From the NCBI GenBank assembly GCA_965656525.1, contig CBFHKY010000018.1, positions 1 through 64,000 of the forward strand: DNA of 64,000 bases. The letters run 5' to 3'. The position numbers and the translations under genes were made by a program. Shown piece by piece: positions 35,095 through 43,823 of this stretch; the first letter of the stretch is position 1; the number at the start of each line of letters is the position of its first letter. Source of the DNA: Pseudomaricurvus sp965656525 (GTDB lineage: Bacteria > Pseudomonadota > Gammaproteobacteria > Pseudomonadales > Cellvibrionaceae). The notes under the pieces are model-generated. The model ran no database searches, was not told the DNA's origin, and saw only the letters and a program-made list of their open reading frames with translations.

Positions 35095-36669
35095 ATGAAC
35101 CAACTTGTATCGGTTAAGCGCGCACTCATCAGCGTGTCTGACAAATCGGGTATTGTTGAATTTGCTCAAGCACTCAACAACCACGGTGTAGAAATCCTCT
35201 CTACAGGCGGTACCTTTCGCCTGTTAAAAGATAACGGTATTGCTGCTATCGAAGTTTCTGACTACACCGGTTTTCCCGAAATGATGGACGGTCGCGTTAA
35301 AACTCTACACCCGAAAGTTCATGGTGGCATCTTGGGCCGTCGTGGCACCGATGATGCGGTAATGGAAGAACATAACATCGCACCAATTGACATGGTGGTG
35401 GTAAATCTTTATCCATTCAAAGCGACCGTTGCCGATCCTAGTTGTGATTTGCCCACCGCCATTGAAAATATTGATATTGGCGGCCCAACCATGGTTCGTT
35501 CGGCTGCGAAAAATCACAAAGATGTTGCCATCGTCGTGAACGCCAGCAGCTATGAAACCGTCATCGAAGAGCTGAAAGCCAACGATGGTGCACTATGCTA
35601 CGAAACACGCTACGACCTGATGGTACAAGCTTTTGAGCATACGGCTCAGTACGACGGCATGATTGCCAATCATTTTGGCGCACGTAACACCGCCAACCAA
35701 GCGCGCCCATTCCCGAACACCTATAACGTTCAGTTCGAAAAAGCCCAGGACATGCGCTACGGTGAAAACCCTCACCAACAAGCCGCTTTTTATGTAGAAA
35801 CCGATGCTGAAGAAGCGTCTGTGGCCACAGCAACACAACTACAAGGCAAAGAGCTGTCATTCAACAACGTTGCCGATACGGACGCTGCGCTGGAAACGGT
35901 AAAACTGTTTGATGAGCCGGCCTGCGTCATCGTCAAACACGCCAACCCTTGCGGTGTTGCCGTTGCAACCGATATAAAAACCGCTTATGAACTGGCCTTT
36001 GCCACCGACCCAGAGTCGGCCTTTGGCGGTATCATTGCATTCAACCGTGAGCTGGATGCTGAGACTGCACAACTGATCGTGGACAAACAATTTTCTGAAG
36101 TTATCATTGCCCCTAGCGTTTCCAGCGCAGCGGCTGAAGTAGTTTCTGCCAAGAAAAACGTACGTTTGCTGGAATGTGGCACGTGGGGTGATCAACGTCC
36201 TGCGGCGTTCGACTTTAAACGCGTCAATGGCGGCCTGCTGATTCAGGAAAAAGACAACGGCATGGTCAGCAAAGCCGAGCTAAAAGTAGTCACCAAAGCT
36301 CAACCTACCGACGAGCAATTGGACGAGCTACTGTTTGCCTGGAAAGTCGCGAAAATGGTCAAATCCAACGCGATTATTTATGCCAAAGATGGTCGCACAA
36401 TAGGCGTGGGTGCAGGCCAGATGAGTCGCGTAAATTCGGCTCGTATTGCGGCTATTAAAGCTGAACACGCTGGGCTTCAAGTGGCGGGTGCCGTCATGGC
36501 ATCTGACGCCTTCTTCCCATTTCGTGATGGCATTGATAACGCCGCCAAAGTGGGTATCAGTGCGGTGATTCAGCCAGGTGGTTCCATGCGTGACGAGGAA
36601 GTCATTGCCGCAGCCGATGAACACGGTATGACCATGGTATTTACCGGCATGCGCCATTTCCGTCACTGA
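35095..36669 (+). CDS. purH: AICAR transformylase/IMP cyclohydrolase
   Basis: A 524-residue bifunctional enzyme for the last two steps of IMP synthesis. The N-terminal cyclohydrolase domain has LISVSDKSGIVEFA, STGGTFRLL and the MMDGRVKTLHPKVHGGIL motif; the C-terminal transformylase has YGENPHQQAAFY, KHANPCGVAVA and ending SDAFFPFRDGIDNAAKVGI. All parts are intact. purD follows 90 bp downstream in the same direction, with a hairpin between them. Confidence 0.97.
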   Translation: MNQLVSVKRALISVSDKSGIVEFAQALNNHGVEILSTGGTFRLLKDNGIAAIEVSDYTGFPEMMDGRVKTLHPKVHGGILGRRGTDDAVMEEHNIAPIDMVVVNLYPFKATVADPSCDLPTAIENIDIGGPTMVRSAAKNHKDVAIVVNASSYETVIEELKANDGALCYETRYDLMVQAFEHTAQYDGMIANHFGARNTANQARPFPNTYNVQFEKAQDMRYGENPHQQAAFYVETDAEEASVATATQLQGKELSFNNVADTDAALETVKLFDEPACVIVKHANPCGVAVATDIKTAYELAFATDPESAFGGIIAFNRELDAETAQLIVDKQFSEVIIAPSVSSAAAEVVSAKKNVRLLECGTWGDQRPAAFDFKRVNGGLLIQEKDNGMVSKAELKVVTKAQPTDEQLDELLFAWKVAKMVKSNAIIYAKDGRTIGVGAGQMSRVNSARIAAIKAEHAGLQVAGAVMASDAFFPFRDGIDNAAKVGISAVIQPGGSMRDEEVIAAADEHGMTMVFTGMRHFRH

Positions 36670-36702
36670 TTAGGTCAGCACGGAACTTAGGGTGTATATC
36701 AA

Positions 36703-36731
36703 GAACAGGAGCAGCCGAACCACTCCTGTTC
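36703..36731 (+). terminator. Hairpin between purH and purD
   Basis: A perfect 9-bp stem, GAACAGGAG and CTCCTGTTC, with an 11-base loop, 28 bp before purD. Only a weak T-rich tail (GCTTTC), so it may be a leaky terminator or processing site. Confidence 0.45.
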
Positions 36732-36759
36732 GCTTTCAACCGATTAACGAGAAAGACCT

Positions 36760-38049
36760 ATGAACGTATTAATCATTGGCAGCGGCGGGCGTGAACACGC
36801 GCTTGCTTGGAAAGCAGCACAAAATTCAAGCGTTGATACCGTTTTTGTGGCCCCCGGTAATGCTGGCACAGCCACCGAGCCCAACCTGCAAAATGTTGCC
36901 ATTGATATTATGGATTTTGCCAAACTGGTAGAGTTTGCCAAAGCCAACGATTGCCAATTGACCATTATCGGACCAGAAGCTCCTTTGGTGAGCGGTGTGG
37001 TTGACTACTTTCAAGAGCACGGTTTGCGCTGCTTTGGCCCATCCAAAGGTGCGGCTCAGTTGGAGGGCTCAAAAGCCTTCACAAAAGACTTTCTCGCCCG
37101 TCATAACATCCCTTCTGGTAGCTACCAAAACTTTACCGAAGTCGAACCTGCACTCGCCTACCTGCGAGAAAAGGGCGCTCCAATTGTGGTCAAAGCCGAT
37201 GGCTTAGCGGCCGGTAAAGGCGTAATTGTTGCAGAAACACTGGCACAAGCTGAAGAAGCTGTTACTGACATGCTATCAGGCAACGCTTTTGGTGACGCAG
37301 GCTGCCGAGTTGTGATTGAGGAATTTCTGGACGGTGAAGAAGCCAGTTTTATTGTGATGGTCGATGGCAAAAATGTTGTCCCTATGGCCACCAGCCAAGA
37401 TCACAAACGTGCTGGCGATAACGATAGCGGCCCTAATACGGGCGGTATGGGTGCATACTCTCCTGCCCCTGTGGTAACCCCTGAAATACATAACCGCATT
37501 ATGGAGGAGGTGATTTACCCTACCGTAAATGGTATGGCTGATGAAGGTAACGCTTATACTGGTTTTCTTTATGCCGGCCTGATGATTATGGCTGATGGCA
37601 CCCCGAAGGTGATCGAATACAACTGCCGTTTTGGCGACCCAGAAACCCAGCCAATTATGCTGCGAATGAAGTCCGATCTGGTTAAGCTTTGCGAAGCTGC
37701 TATTGATGGCGAATTGGCCGGCCAAACGACCGAATGGGATTCTCGTTGTTCTGTCGGTGTGGTTCTAGCCGCAGGCGGATACCCCGGCAGCTACAACAAA
37801 GGGGATACCATTAGCGGGATTCCGGCGTGCAGTAGCGACAGCGAGAAAGTGTTTCACGCTGGCACCCAATTGGTCGATGGCATGGTTGTCACCAATGGTG
37901 GCCGAGTTTTATGCGCTACCGCCCTAGGTGACACCGTTACCCAAGCGCAACAAAACGCTTACGGCTTGGTTAAGCAAATCCAGTGGAAAGACATGTATTT
38001 CCGTAACGATATTGCCTATCGAGCTATTGCTCGTGAGCAAAACTCATAA
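36760..38049 (+). CDS. purD: Phosphoribosylamine-glycine ligase
   Basis: A 429-residue ATP-grasp enzyme that joins glycine to phosphoribosylamine in purine synthesis. The N-terminus VLIIGSGGREHALAWK, GPEAPLVSGVVDYF, the ATP-binding PIVVKADGLAAGKGVIVA, EEASFIVMVDG and GDPETQPIMLR are diagnostic. GAGAAAG lies upstream of the ATG. It ends the purH-purD pair. Confidence 0.97.
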   Translation: MNVLIIGSGGREHALAWKAAQNSSVDTVFVAPGNAGTATEPNLQNVAIDIMDFAKLVEFAKANDCQLTIIGPEAPLVSGVVDYFQEHGLRCFGPSKGAAQLEGSKAFTKDFLARHNIPSGSYQNFTEVEPALAYLREKGAPIVVKADGLAAGKGVIVAETLAQAEEAVTDMLSGNAFGDAGCRVVIEEFLDGEEASFIVMVDGKNVVPMATSQDHKRAGDNDSGPNTGGMGAYSPAPVVTPEIHNRIMEEVIYPTVNGMADEGNAYTGFLYAGLMIMADGTPKVIEYNCRFGDPETQPIMLRMKSDLVKLCEAAIDGELAGQTTEWDSRCSVGVVLAAGGYPGSYNKGDTISGIPACSSDSEKVFHAGTQLVDGMVVTNGGRVLCATALGDTVTQAQQNAYGLVKQIQWKDMYFRNDIAYRAIAREQNS

Positions 38050-38105
38050 CCAAAAATCACCATCCTACAAAAATTACCATCTTGAAAGCCACTTGTTATC
38101 ACGGC

Positions 38106-38142
38106 AGTCAGGCCGGAGAGCTTAAAGCACCTCGGCCTGACT
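38106..38142 (+). terminator. Hairpin downstream of purD
   Basis: A 10-bp perfect stem, AGTCAGGCCG and CGGCCTGACT, with a 17-base loop, about 57 bp after the purD stop. No T tract, so the terminator role is uncertain. Confidence 0.35.
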
Positions 38143-38279
38143 TGTAGACAGAATGAGGCTTCAAGTATGCACTTGGCGTGGATTAAACAAACTCCTATAC
38201 CTTTTTGTCTACCCCTGTAAGCGCACTCAGACTTCAGTCTTACCGCAATAGACTCTACAATAGAGATCTCAACATCATC

Positions 38280-38293
38280 TACCTACGTAGGTA
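38280..38293 (+). promoter_or_regulatory. Palindrome at the coq7 ribosome-binding region
   Basis: A perfect 14-bp palindrome, TACCTACGTAGGTA, ending six bases before the coq7 ATG. It covers the region where the Shine-Dalgarno should be. Confidence 0.5.
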
Positions 38294-38298
38294 ATACC

Positions 38299-38946
38299 AT
38301 GTCTGATCGCCAATTGTCTCTCGCCGATAACCTTCTTACACAGGTGGATAAAGCTATCCGTACGCTTGCACCCGGTGGCAAGATGAGTCATTCAAGAGTG
38401 ACACCAGCACAGACTTACAACGAAGCCCAGCTTAACGACCGTGAGCGCAAACACGCCGCAGGCTTGATGCGTGTCAATCACGCTGGCGAAGTCTGCGCTC
38501 AAGCACTCTATCAAGGGCAAGCGCTCACGGCGAAGCTGCCCAGTGTGCGTCAAGAAATGGAACAGTCTGCACAAGAAGAAATTGATCATTTGGCTTGGTG
38601 CCAAGAGCGTATTCAGCACCTAGGTAGCCACACCTCTTTGCTCAACCCGGTTTGGTACGGATTATCGTTTGGTATTGGTGCAACGGCAGGGTTAATTTCC
38701 GATAAAGTCAGCTTAGGCTTTGTCGCTGCCACAGAAGAACAGGTGTGTAAGCACTTAAAGAATCATTTAGAAGGCCTACCAGAGCAAGACCAAAAAAGCC
38801 GAGCCGTCGTAGAAGTTATGCTCCAAGATGAGGAAAAGCACGCCCGCGCAGCGCTGGCAGCAGGCGGCCATAACTTCCCTGCACCAGTGAAAGGGTTAAT
38901 GAGCTTGGTATCAAAAGCCATGACCAAAAGCAGCTACAAGATATAA
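38299..38946 (+). CDS. coq7: Demethoxyubiquinone hydroxylase (Coq7-type)
   Basis: A 215-residue di-iron enzyme hydroxylating 2-polyprenyl-3-methyl-6-methoxy-1,4-benzoquinone in late ubiquinone synthesis. The iron-binding Glu/His residues sit in RVNHAGEVCAQALYQGQA, EEIDHLAWC, ATEEQVCKHL and DEEKHARAAL, the two paired EXXH motifs. Bacteria with this enzyme usually lack the flavin hydroxylase UbiF. It is convergent with the OsmC-like gene. Confidence 0.95.
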   Translation: MSDRQLSLADNLLTQVDKAIRTLAPGGKMSHSRVTPAQTYNEAQLNDRERKHAAGLMRVNHAGEVCAQALYQGQALTAKLPSVRQEMEQSAQEEIDHLAWCQERIQHLGSHTSLLNPVWYGLSFGIGATAGLISDKVSLGFVAATEEQVCKHLKNHLEGLPEQDQKSRAVVEVMLQDEEKHARAALAAGGHNFPAPVKGLMSLVSKAMTKSSYKI

Positions 38947-39002
38947 GCTCTGCGTCACTCACGCTCACTCAAACGAAGCTTTTCAGATCATTGAGAAGGC
39001 TA

Positions 39003-39425
39003 TTAAGCCGCCTCAACCACCTCGTAACTGTGTGTGACCTCTACACCTGCCGCCTGTAGCATGATCGAAGCCGAGCAATACTTAGTCGCTGACAGTTCCA
39101 CCGCACGCTTCACGATACTGTCTTTCAGGCCACGGCCTGATACTACGAAGTTCAGATGTATTTTGGTAAAGACTGCTGGAACAGCGTCCGCACGCTCCCC
39201 TTCTACCTCCACACGACAATCCGTGACCACCTGCTTTGAGTTTTCCAGAATGACCTTCACATCCACGGAAGAACAGCCACCCACCGCCAGTAACATCAAT
39301 TCCATTGGGCGTACGCCCATATTGCGACCACCGATGTCCTCGGGCCCATCGATCACCACACCATGACCGCTTCCGGTTTCCCCCAAAAACATGGCACCGT
39401 CAACCCACTTAACTGTCGTTTTCAT
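39003..39425 (-). CDS. OsmC-family peroxiredoxin-like protein
   Basis: A 140-residue OsmC/Ohr-fold protein of the YhfA branch. The two redox Cys are Cys51 (VGGCSSVDV) and Cys117 (KYCSASIML); RPMELMLLAVGG is the family helix. Members reduce organic peroxides, but the YhfA group is not well characterised. It is divergent from vfr, the same pair as in Pseudomonas aeruginosa, where its neighbours are vfr and trpC-trpD-trpG. Its start ATG is at 39425. Confidence 0.9.
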   Translation of the reverse strand: MKTTVKWVDGAMFLGETGSGHGVVIDGPEDIGGRNMGVRPMELMLLAVGGCSSVDVKVILENSKQVVTDCRVEVEGERADAVPAVFTKIHLNFVVSGRGLKDSIVKRAVELSATKYCSASIMLQAAGVEVTHSYEVVEAA

Positions 39426-39761
39426 TTGTTCACCTTTGCTGCTAAATTACGGGTTTGCAACCGCACACTCTAGAGCGCAAGGGTAACACAATCTTCAGAT
39501 AGCCAAAGAAAACTTCATAGTTTCAATTGCTTAAAAGGAACTATTAAAAGTTATAAGAGCCAAAGCCCAGTGGTTAACCGCTTCACAAAGCGTGCTTTTC
39601 ACCAGTCAAAAGACTGGCTAGCAGTAGAAATAAGCGACATAATCTGAGTCAGTAGACCCAGCATGCTTTTTAGGTAAGGCAAATTTGCCCTGCACGATAA
39701 AGCCAGCTAGTTTAATAAGATAACATCGGCATGCATCTTAAGATGCAGTGAGGAAAGTTCA
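39426..39761. other. OsmC-vfr divergent intergenic region (336 bp)
   Basis: Holds a small CCAGTC-AAAA-GACTGG hairpin at 39602-39617 and a perfect palindrome just before the vfr start (39732-39747). No CRP-type site (TGTGA-N6-TCACA) was found. No small gene is apparent. Confidence 0.55.
39732..39747 (+). promoter_or_regulatory. 16-bp palindrome in the vfr leader
   Basis: TGCATCTTAAGATGCA, perfect, three bases before the AGGAAAG Shine-Dalgarno of vfr. It may be an operator or an RNA hairpin with a TTAA loop. Confidence 0.6.
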
Positions 39762-40397
39762 TTGGTTCCTGCACCTCTAACACCCCATATTCATAATGTG
39801 GATGAGTTTCTCATCCATTGTCATCGAAGACGTTACCCTGCCAAGAGCACGCTCATATACGCAGGTGACAAGAGTGACTCACTCTATTACATCATCAAAG
39901 GCTCCGTCAGCGTCATTATTGAAGACGATGAAGGCCGTGAAATGATCATGGCGTACCTCAACGATGGTGATTTCTTTGGTGAAATGGGTCTCTTTGAGCA
40001 GCAGGACTCTCGCAGTGCTTGGGTAAGAGCCAAGACAGAATGCGAAGTGGCCGAAATCAGCTACGCTAAATTTCAAGAATTGGTGGTCGCACACCCTGAA
40101 TTTTTGTTTTCTTTAAGTTCTCAACTTGCCAAGCGACTCCGCGACACCACACGAAAAGTAGGCGACTTGGCTTTTTTAGATGTGACCGGTCGCGTCGCTC
40201 GAACTCTACTAGAGCTCTGCAAAGAGCCAGACGCCATGACTCACCCCGATGGCATGCAGATTAAAATCACACGGCAAGAAATCGGACGCATTGTAGGCTG
40301 CTCTCGCGAAATGGTTGGCCGTGTTTTAAAAACCTTAGAGGATCAAGGGCTAGTCACGGTGAAGGGAAAAACCATGGTGGTGTTTGGAACACGCTAA
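39762..40397 (+). CDS. vfr: cAMP receptor protein, Vfr type
   Basis: A 211-residue CRP-family regulator, strikingly close to Pseudomonas Vfr. The cAMP pocket is in GDFFGEMGLFEQQDSRSAWVRA and the HTH in ITRQEIGRIVGCSREMVGRVLKTLEDQG. The start must be the TTG at 39762: AGGAAAG lies four bases before it, no ATG precedes the conserved RRRYPAKSTLIYAGD, and the length agrees with the family. TTG starts are rare and may lower its expression. No adenylate cyclase gene is in the window. Confidence 0.95.
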   Translation: MVPAPLTPHIHNVDEFLIHCHRRRYPAKSTLIYAGDKSDSLYYIIKGSVSVIIEDDEGREMIMAYLNDGDFFGEMGLFEQQDSRSAWVRAKTECEVAEISYAKFQELVVAHPEFLFSLSSQLAKRLRDTTRKVGDLAFLDVTGRVARTLLELCKEPDAMTHPDGMQIKITRQEIGRIVGCSREMVGRVLKTLEDQGLVTVKGKTMVVFGTR

Positions 40398-40730
40398 CAG
40401 CTCTGCCTTACCCGTGATCCAGAAAATCCTTTCAGCTGTTAGGTAACGCCGGTTGACCTGTAAAGACTGATTCGCAAAAACTGATTCGTAAAAAAACCGA
40501 TCTGTATATATATTTAAAAATGCTCTCGAATATCAGTATTGAGGTTTTGATAGCTTTTGGTTTGCATTTATACAATCATTTATTTTTAAACTCGCTGCGC
40601 GCAGCAATAACCAAAATTTGTTCGTAGCTTTTCACCCCCTTGCTCAACGATCTAATCAATGCCATCGTGTAACCAATAGGCTCATTAAAAGCAGCTATAC
40701 TCAACAACAAACCCATACGGCGGAAACTCA
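40398..40730. other. vfr-SCO intergenic region (333 bp)
   Basis: AT-rich stretch with a 14-bp tandem pair (ACTGATTCG core, 40466-40493), a GCTGCGCGCAGC palindrome at 40594-40605 and a TATATATATT stretch at about 40505. No coding region is apparent. Confidence 0.5.
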
Positions 40731-41357
40731 ATGCCTTTACCCTTAACGGTTAAACAACGGGTCGTCACCGCAACAGTTATTATTATAGGCTTACTCCTCA
40801 TCACACTCCTGCCGGCATTGGCAGGGCTGCCAGCTGTTCACCGCTGGCTGGGGCAAGACAACGTCCATGGTCTACAACCGAATACCCCTGCACCCACTTT
40901 TAGTCTGCTAGACCACTCAGGCACGCCGGTGACACTTTCCCAACTCACACACAAGCCTTTGCTTCTCTCTTTTGGTTACCGCCACTGCGCTCAAACTTGC
41001 CCAACACAATTAGCGACGTTAAAACAGATTCATCAGCAACTCAGCACCCAAGTAAACTACGCGTGGGTCAGCTTGGATCCACACCAAGATAAGACAATGC
41101 CACCCGTAAGCGATGCCCTGAACTTTGCCAACCTAGTAGAGCTATTCCCCTCTAGTAACTCTGACGCAGATCAGCTTTTAAATACGTACCTAGGTCAAGT
41201 CATTCGCCAGCCAAGCAAAACAGAAAATCCTATCGCCCACAGCAGCTATATTTATGTAGTAGACACAAACGACACGCTAAAAGTGATTTATCAAGGATCG
41301 GAAATTACGGCCGACACCATTGTTGATGACATGCGATTAATGACATTAATTCGGTAA
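40731..41357 (+). CDS. SCO1/SenC-family copper chaperone-like protein
   Basis: A 208-residue membrane-anchored thioredoxin-fold protein. A helix at 12-32 anchors it to the membrane with the domain in the periplasm. The copper ligands of the SCO family are present: Cys86-AQT-Cys90 and His170 (AHSSYIYVVD). SCO proteins deliver copper to the CuA centre of cytochrome oxidase or act as thiol-disulfide reductases. No cox genes are near, so the function here could be redox. It stands between vfr and a degraded chemotaxis gene. Confidence 0.87.
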   Translation: MPLPLTVKQRVVTATVIIIGLLLITLLPALAGLPAVHRWLGQDNVHGLQPNTPAPTFSLLDHSGTPVTLSQLTHKPLLLSFGYRHCAQTCPTQLATLKQIHQQLSTQVNYAWVSLDPHQDKTMPPVSDALNFANLVELFPSSNSDADQLLNTYLGQVIRQPSKTENPIAHSSYIYVVDTNDTLKVIYQGSEITADTIVDDMRLMTLIR

Positions 41358-41365
41358 CCACTATA

Positions 41366-41723
41366 GAAGACTTAAAACAGCAGCAGAATTACGGTAAGAC
41401 CTTTCTACTTATACTGTTTGCTCACTTACCCTTTGTCGCTCTGTTGGCACCTATTGGGTTTGGCACTCAGGGGGGTTGCTGCTGTGGCGTCACTGCTCAA
41501 TACAGTTTTTTCGATTGAGGCTACTCGCGCCGGAGAGCAAGGTAGGGGGTTTGCGGTTGTGGCCGACGAAATCCGCCCACTGTATCAGCGAACTCAGTCT
41601 TCGACCGATGAAGTTCAAGCAATGATCACAAAACTACAAATAAGCGCCATTCAGGCCGTGCAAGATGTATCCAAAGGTGAGCAAGAAGCCAACAATAGCT
41701 CAGCTATCATTAACGCGCTCTGA
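41366..41723 (+). pseudogene. Remnant of a methyl-accepting chemotaxis protein
   Basis: Two pieces of a chemoreceptor in different frames. The first (from 41366, frame of GAA GAC) reads FLLILFAHLPFVALLAP then IGFGT, like the first membrane helix of some marine MCPs. The second (about 41490-41723, two frames away) reads IEATRAGEQGRGFAVVADEIR and SSTDEVQAMITKLQ, the tip of the signalling domain, then ends early. Everything between is lost and there is no complete HAMP or methylation region. It cannot be a working receptor. A 101-residue open frame (from a TTG at 41418) covers the second piece but probably is not translated usefully. Confidence 0.75.
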
Positions 41724-41765
41724 AACTGACAAATTTTTGCGTTATCACGCGAGATGTACAGGAAT

Positions 41766-41793
41766 AAAAAAGGAGCGAAAACGCTCCTTTTTT
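41766..41793. terminator. Bidirectional rho-independent terminator
   Basis: A perfect 12-bp stem, AAAAAAGGAGCG and CGCTCCTTTTTT, with an AAAA loop. T runs follow on both strands, so it ends trpC transcripts (minus) and those from the SCO gene (plus). Confidence 0.9.
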
Positions 41794-41825
41794 ATTCGAC
41801 TTTTTACGCAACGCTCGAGCTGAAG

Positions 41826-42623
41826 TCAGTTGAACATTTCTAACAGTTTTACCCCAGGGTCAGCTGCGCGCATGAAGGTTTCACCCACTAAAAAAGCATT
41901 CACATTGTGACCTCGCATCGCCAAGACGTCATCGATGGTATGAATACCGGATTCTGTCACGACAATACGACTGTCATCGATCTGACTTAACAGCGAAAAG
42001 GTGTGATCGAGGCTGGTTTCAAACGTGTGCAAATTACGATTGTTAATACCGATCAAGCGATTAGGTAATTTCAAAGCTTGCTGCAACTCCACAGCGTTGT
42101 GTACTTCCACCAGTACGTCCATACCCAAATCGTGGGCCAACGTATTCAAGACCTGTAAACGATCAAATTCCAATACGGCCACAATCAGTAAAATACAATC
42201 GGCTCCCATGGCTCGCGCTTCGTAAATTTGGTACTCATCGATAATAAAATCTTTACGAATCACCGGCAAAGACGACGCCGCTCTGGCTTCTTGTAGATAG
42301 CTATCCGCCCCTTGGAAAAAGTCTACATCGGTCAGTACGGACAAACACGCCGCGCCACCTTTTTCATAGCTGATGGCCAATTCTGATGGATAAAAGTCTT
42401 CACGAATTACGCCTTTACTGGGTGAAGCCTTTTTGATTTCAGCAATGACCGCCGCCTGACCAGCATTCAATTTACGCTCCATCGATGCGATAAATCCTCG
42501 CGCTGGCATTTGTGCCGCGGCCAACTCTTGAAGCGTTTGCAAACTTTGCAGGGCTGAGCGCTCGGCAATTTCTTCACGCTTACGATCAATAATTTTTTCC
42601 AGTACTGTTGGGATTTTGCTCAT
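41826..42623 (-). CDS. trpC: Indole-3-glycerol phosphate synthase
   Basis: A 265-residue TIM-barrel enzyme of tryptophan synthesis, here as a stand-alone domain not fused to TrpF. VIAEIKKASPSKGVIREDF, SVLTDVDFFQG, VIRKDFIIDEYQIYEARAMGAD, LIGINNRNLHTFE and VTESGIHTIDDV are diagnostic. It is the last gene of the trpEGDC unit, followed by a strong terminator. Confidence 0.97.
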   Translation of the reverse strand: MSKIPTVLEKIIDRKREEIAERSALQSLQTLQELAAAQMPARGFIASMERKLNAGQAAVIAEIKKASPSKGVIREDFYPSELAISYEKGGAACLSVLTDVDFFQGADSYLQEARAASSLPVIRKDFIIDEYQIYEARAMGADCILLIVAVLEFDRLQVLNTLAHDLGMDVLVEVHNAVELQQALKLPNRLIGINNRNLHTFETSLDHTFSLLSQIDDSRIVVTESGIHTIDDVLAMRGHNVNAFLVGETFMRAADPGVKLLEMFN

Positions 42624-42708
42624 AGTTCAATCTGTGCTTATCGTTCGAGGTGTGCTTTTTACTGGTCAATGTCGTGTTTGTTATGAATAAGAACTCATGA
42701 ACAATACT

Positions 42709-43758
42709 CTACTGACCATTGCCATGCTCTATTTGACAGAGGGTAAATGCGGCCAGCTCAGTCATTTTTTCTTTTGCAAGACCCGTAGCAACAACATCCT
42801 GCGCCATGGCTATGCCTTCTTTAAGCGAACTGGCTACGCCGCTCACATAAATTGCTGCGCCCGCGTTTAATGCAATAATATCCGCGGCCTTTTGCGCTAA
42901 GGCATGACTGCGCTTTCCTAAAGCATTTTCAATCAAGGCCAGTGATTCCGTGGCATTAGACACTGTCAATCCGATCAAAGACTGTGATGGTATATCAAAG
43001 TCCTCGGGTTGGATTTGGTATTCACTGATGTGGCCATCTTTCAGCTCGGCTACTTTCGTCGGGCTCGCCAGACTGATTTCGTCTAAACCGTCTACAGCGT
43101 GCACCACCATAATATGCTCACTGCCCAAGCGCGACAGCACCTCGGCCATCGGCCGACACAAATCACCGTTAAAAACACCAATGACCTGACGTTTAACTCC
43201 GGCCGGATTAGTGAGAGGCCCCAATATATTAAAAATGGTTCGTAAACCAAGATCCTTGCGTGGCACGATAGCGTGCTTCATGGCGCTATGATGAGAAGGT
43301 GCAAACATAAAGCCCACACCAAGCTCTTCAACACAGCGGGCTACTTGTGCCGGTGAAATATTCAACTGCACGCCCGCCGCTTCTAAGACATCCGCACTGC
43401 CTGTGGAACTGGAAACGGAGCGATTGCCATGCTTGGCCACTTTCGCCCCCGCAGCAGCAACCACAAAACAGGCCGCTGTCGAGACATTAAACAGGTTGGC
43501 ACCATCACCACCAGTGCCGACAAGGTCCACAAGATTGTCGCCACCCAATTCCACAGGTGTCACCAACTCACGCATGACGATGGCAGCCCCAGTGATTTCA
43601 TCGATGCTTTCACCCTTCATACGCAGGGCTACCAATAGAGCACCAATCTGCGCTTCTGTTGCCAGCCCTGTCATAACCTGACGCATCACATCGGTCATAT
43701 CTTGCTGACTGAGATCCTGACGCTCAATGAGTGTGGCTAGAGCCTGTTTGATGTCCAT
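42709..43758 (-). CDS. trpD: Anthranilate phosphoribosyltransferase
   Basis: A 349-residue enzyme adding phosphoribosyl to anthranilate. DLVGTGGDGANLFNVSTAACFVVAAAGAKVAKHGNRSVSS spans the phosphate and anthranilate sites (read as GTGGDG and KHGNRSVSS), with FMFAPSHHSAMK and RTIFNILGPLTNPA. Length is normal. Gaps of 65 and 85 bp separate it from trpG and trpC. Confidence 0.97.
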   Translation of the reverse strand: MDIKQALATLIERQDLSQQDMTDVMRQVMTGLATEAQIGALLVALRMKGESIDEITGAAIVMRELVTPVELGGDNLVDLVGTGGDGANLFNVSTAACFVVAAAGAKVAKHGNRSVSSSTGSADVLEAAGVQLNISPAQVARCVEELGVGFMFAPSHHSAMKHAIVPRKDLGLRTIFNILGPLTNPAGVKRQVIGVFNGDLCRPMAEVLSRLGSEHIMVVHAVDGLDEISLASPTKVAELKDGHISEYQIQPEDFDIPSQSLIGLTVSNATESLALIENALGKRSHALAQKAADIIALNAGAAIYVSGVASSLKEGIAMAQDVVATGLAKEKMTELAAFTLCQIEHGNGQ

Positions 43759-43823
43759 AGTTGCCTCTTTGTTTTACGACCCAGTTCGTAGCCGATAAGG
43801 CCACGAATGAGAACTCTTGCAGG

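Noticed and set aside
39602..39617. CCAGTC-AAAA-GACTGG hairpin
   Set aside because: Short stem with no T tract between divergent genes; not a terminator.
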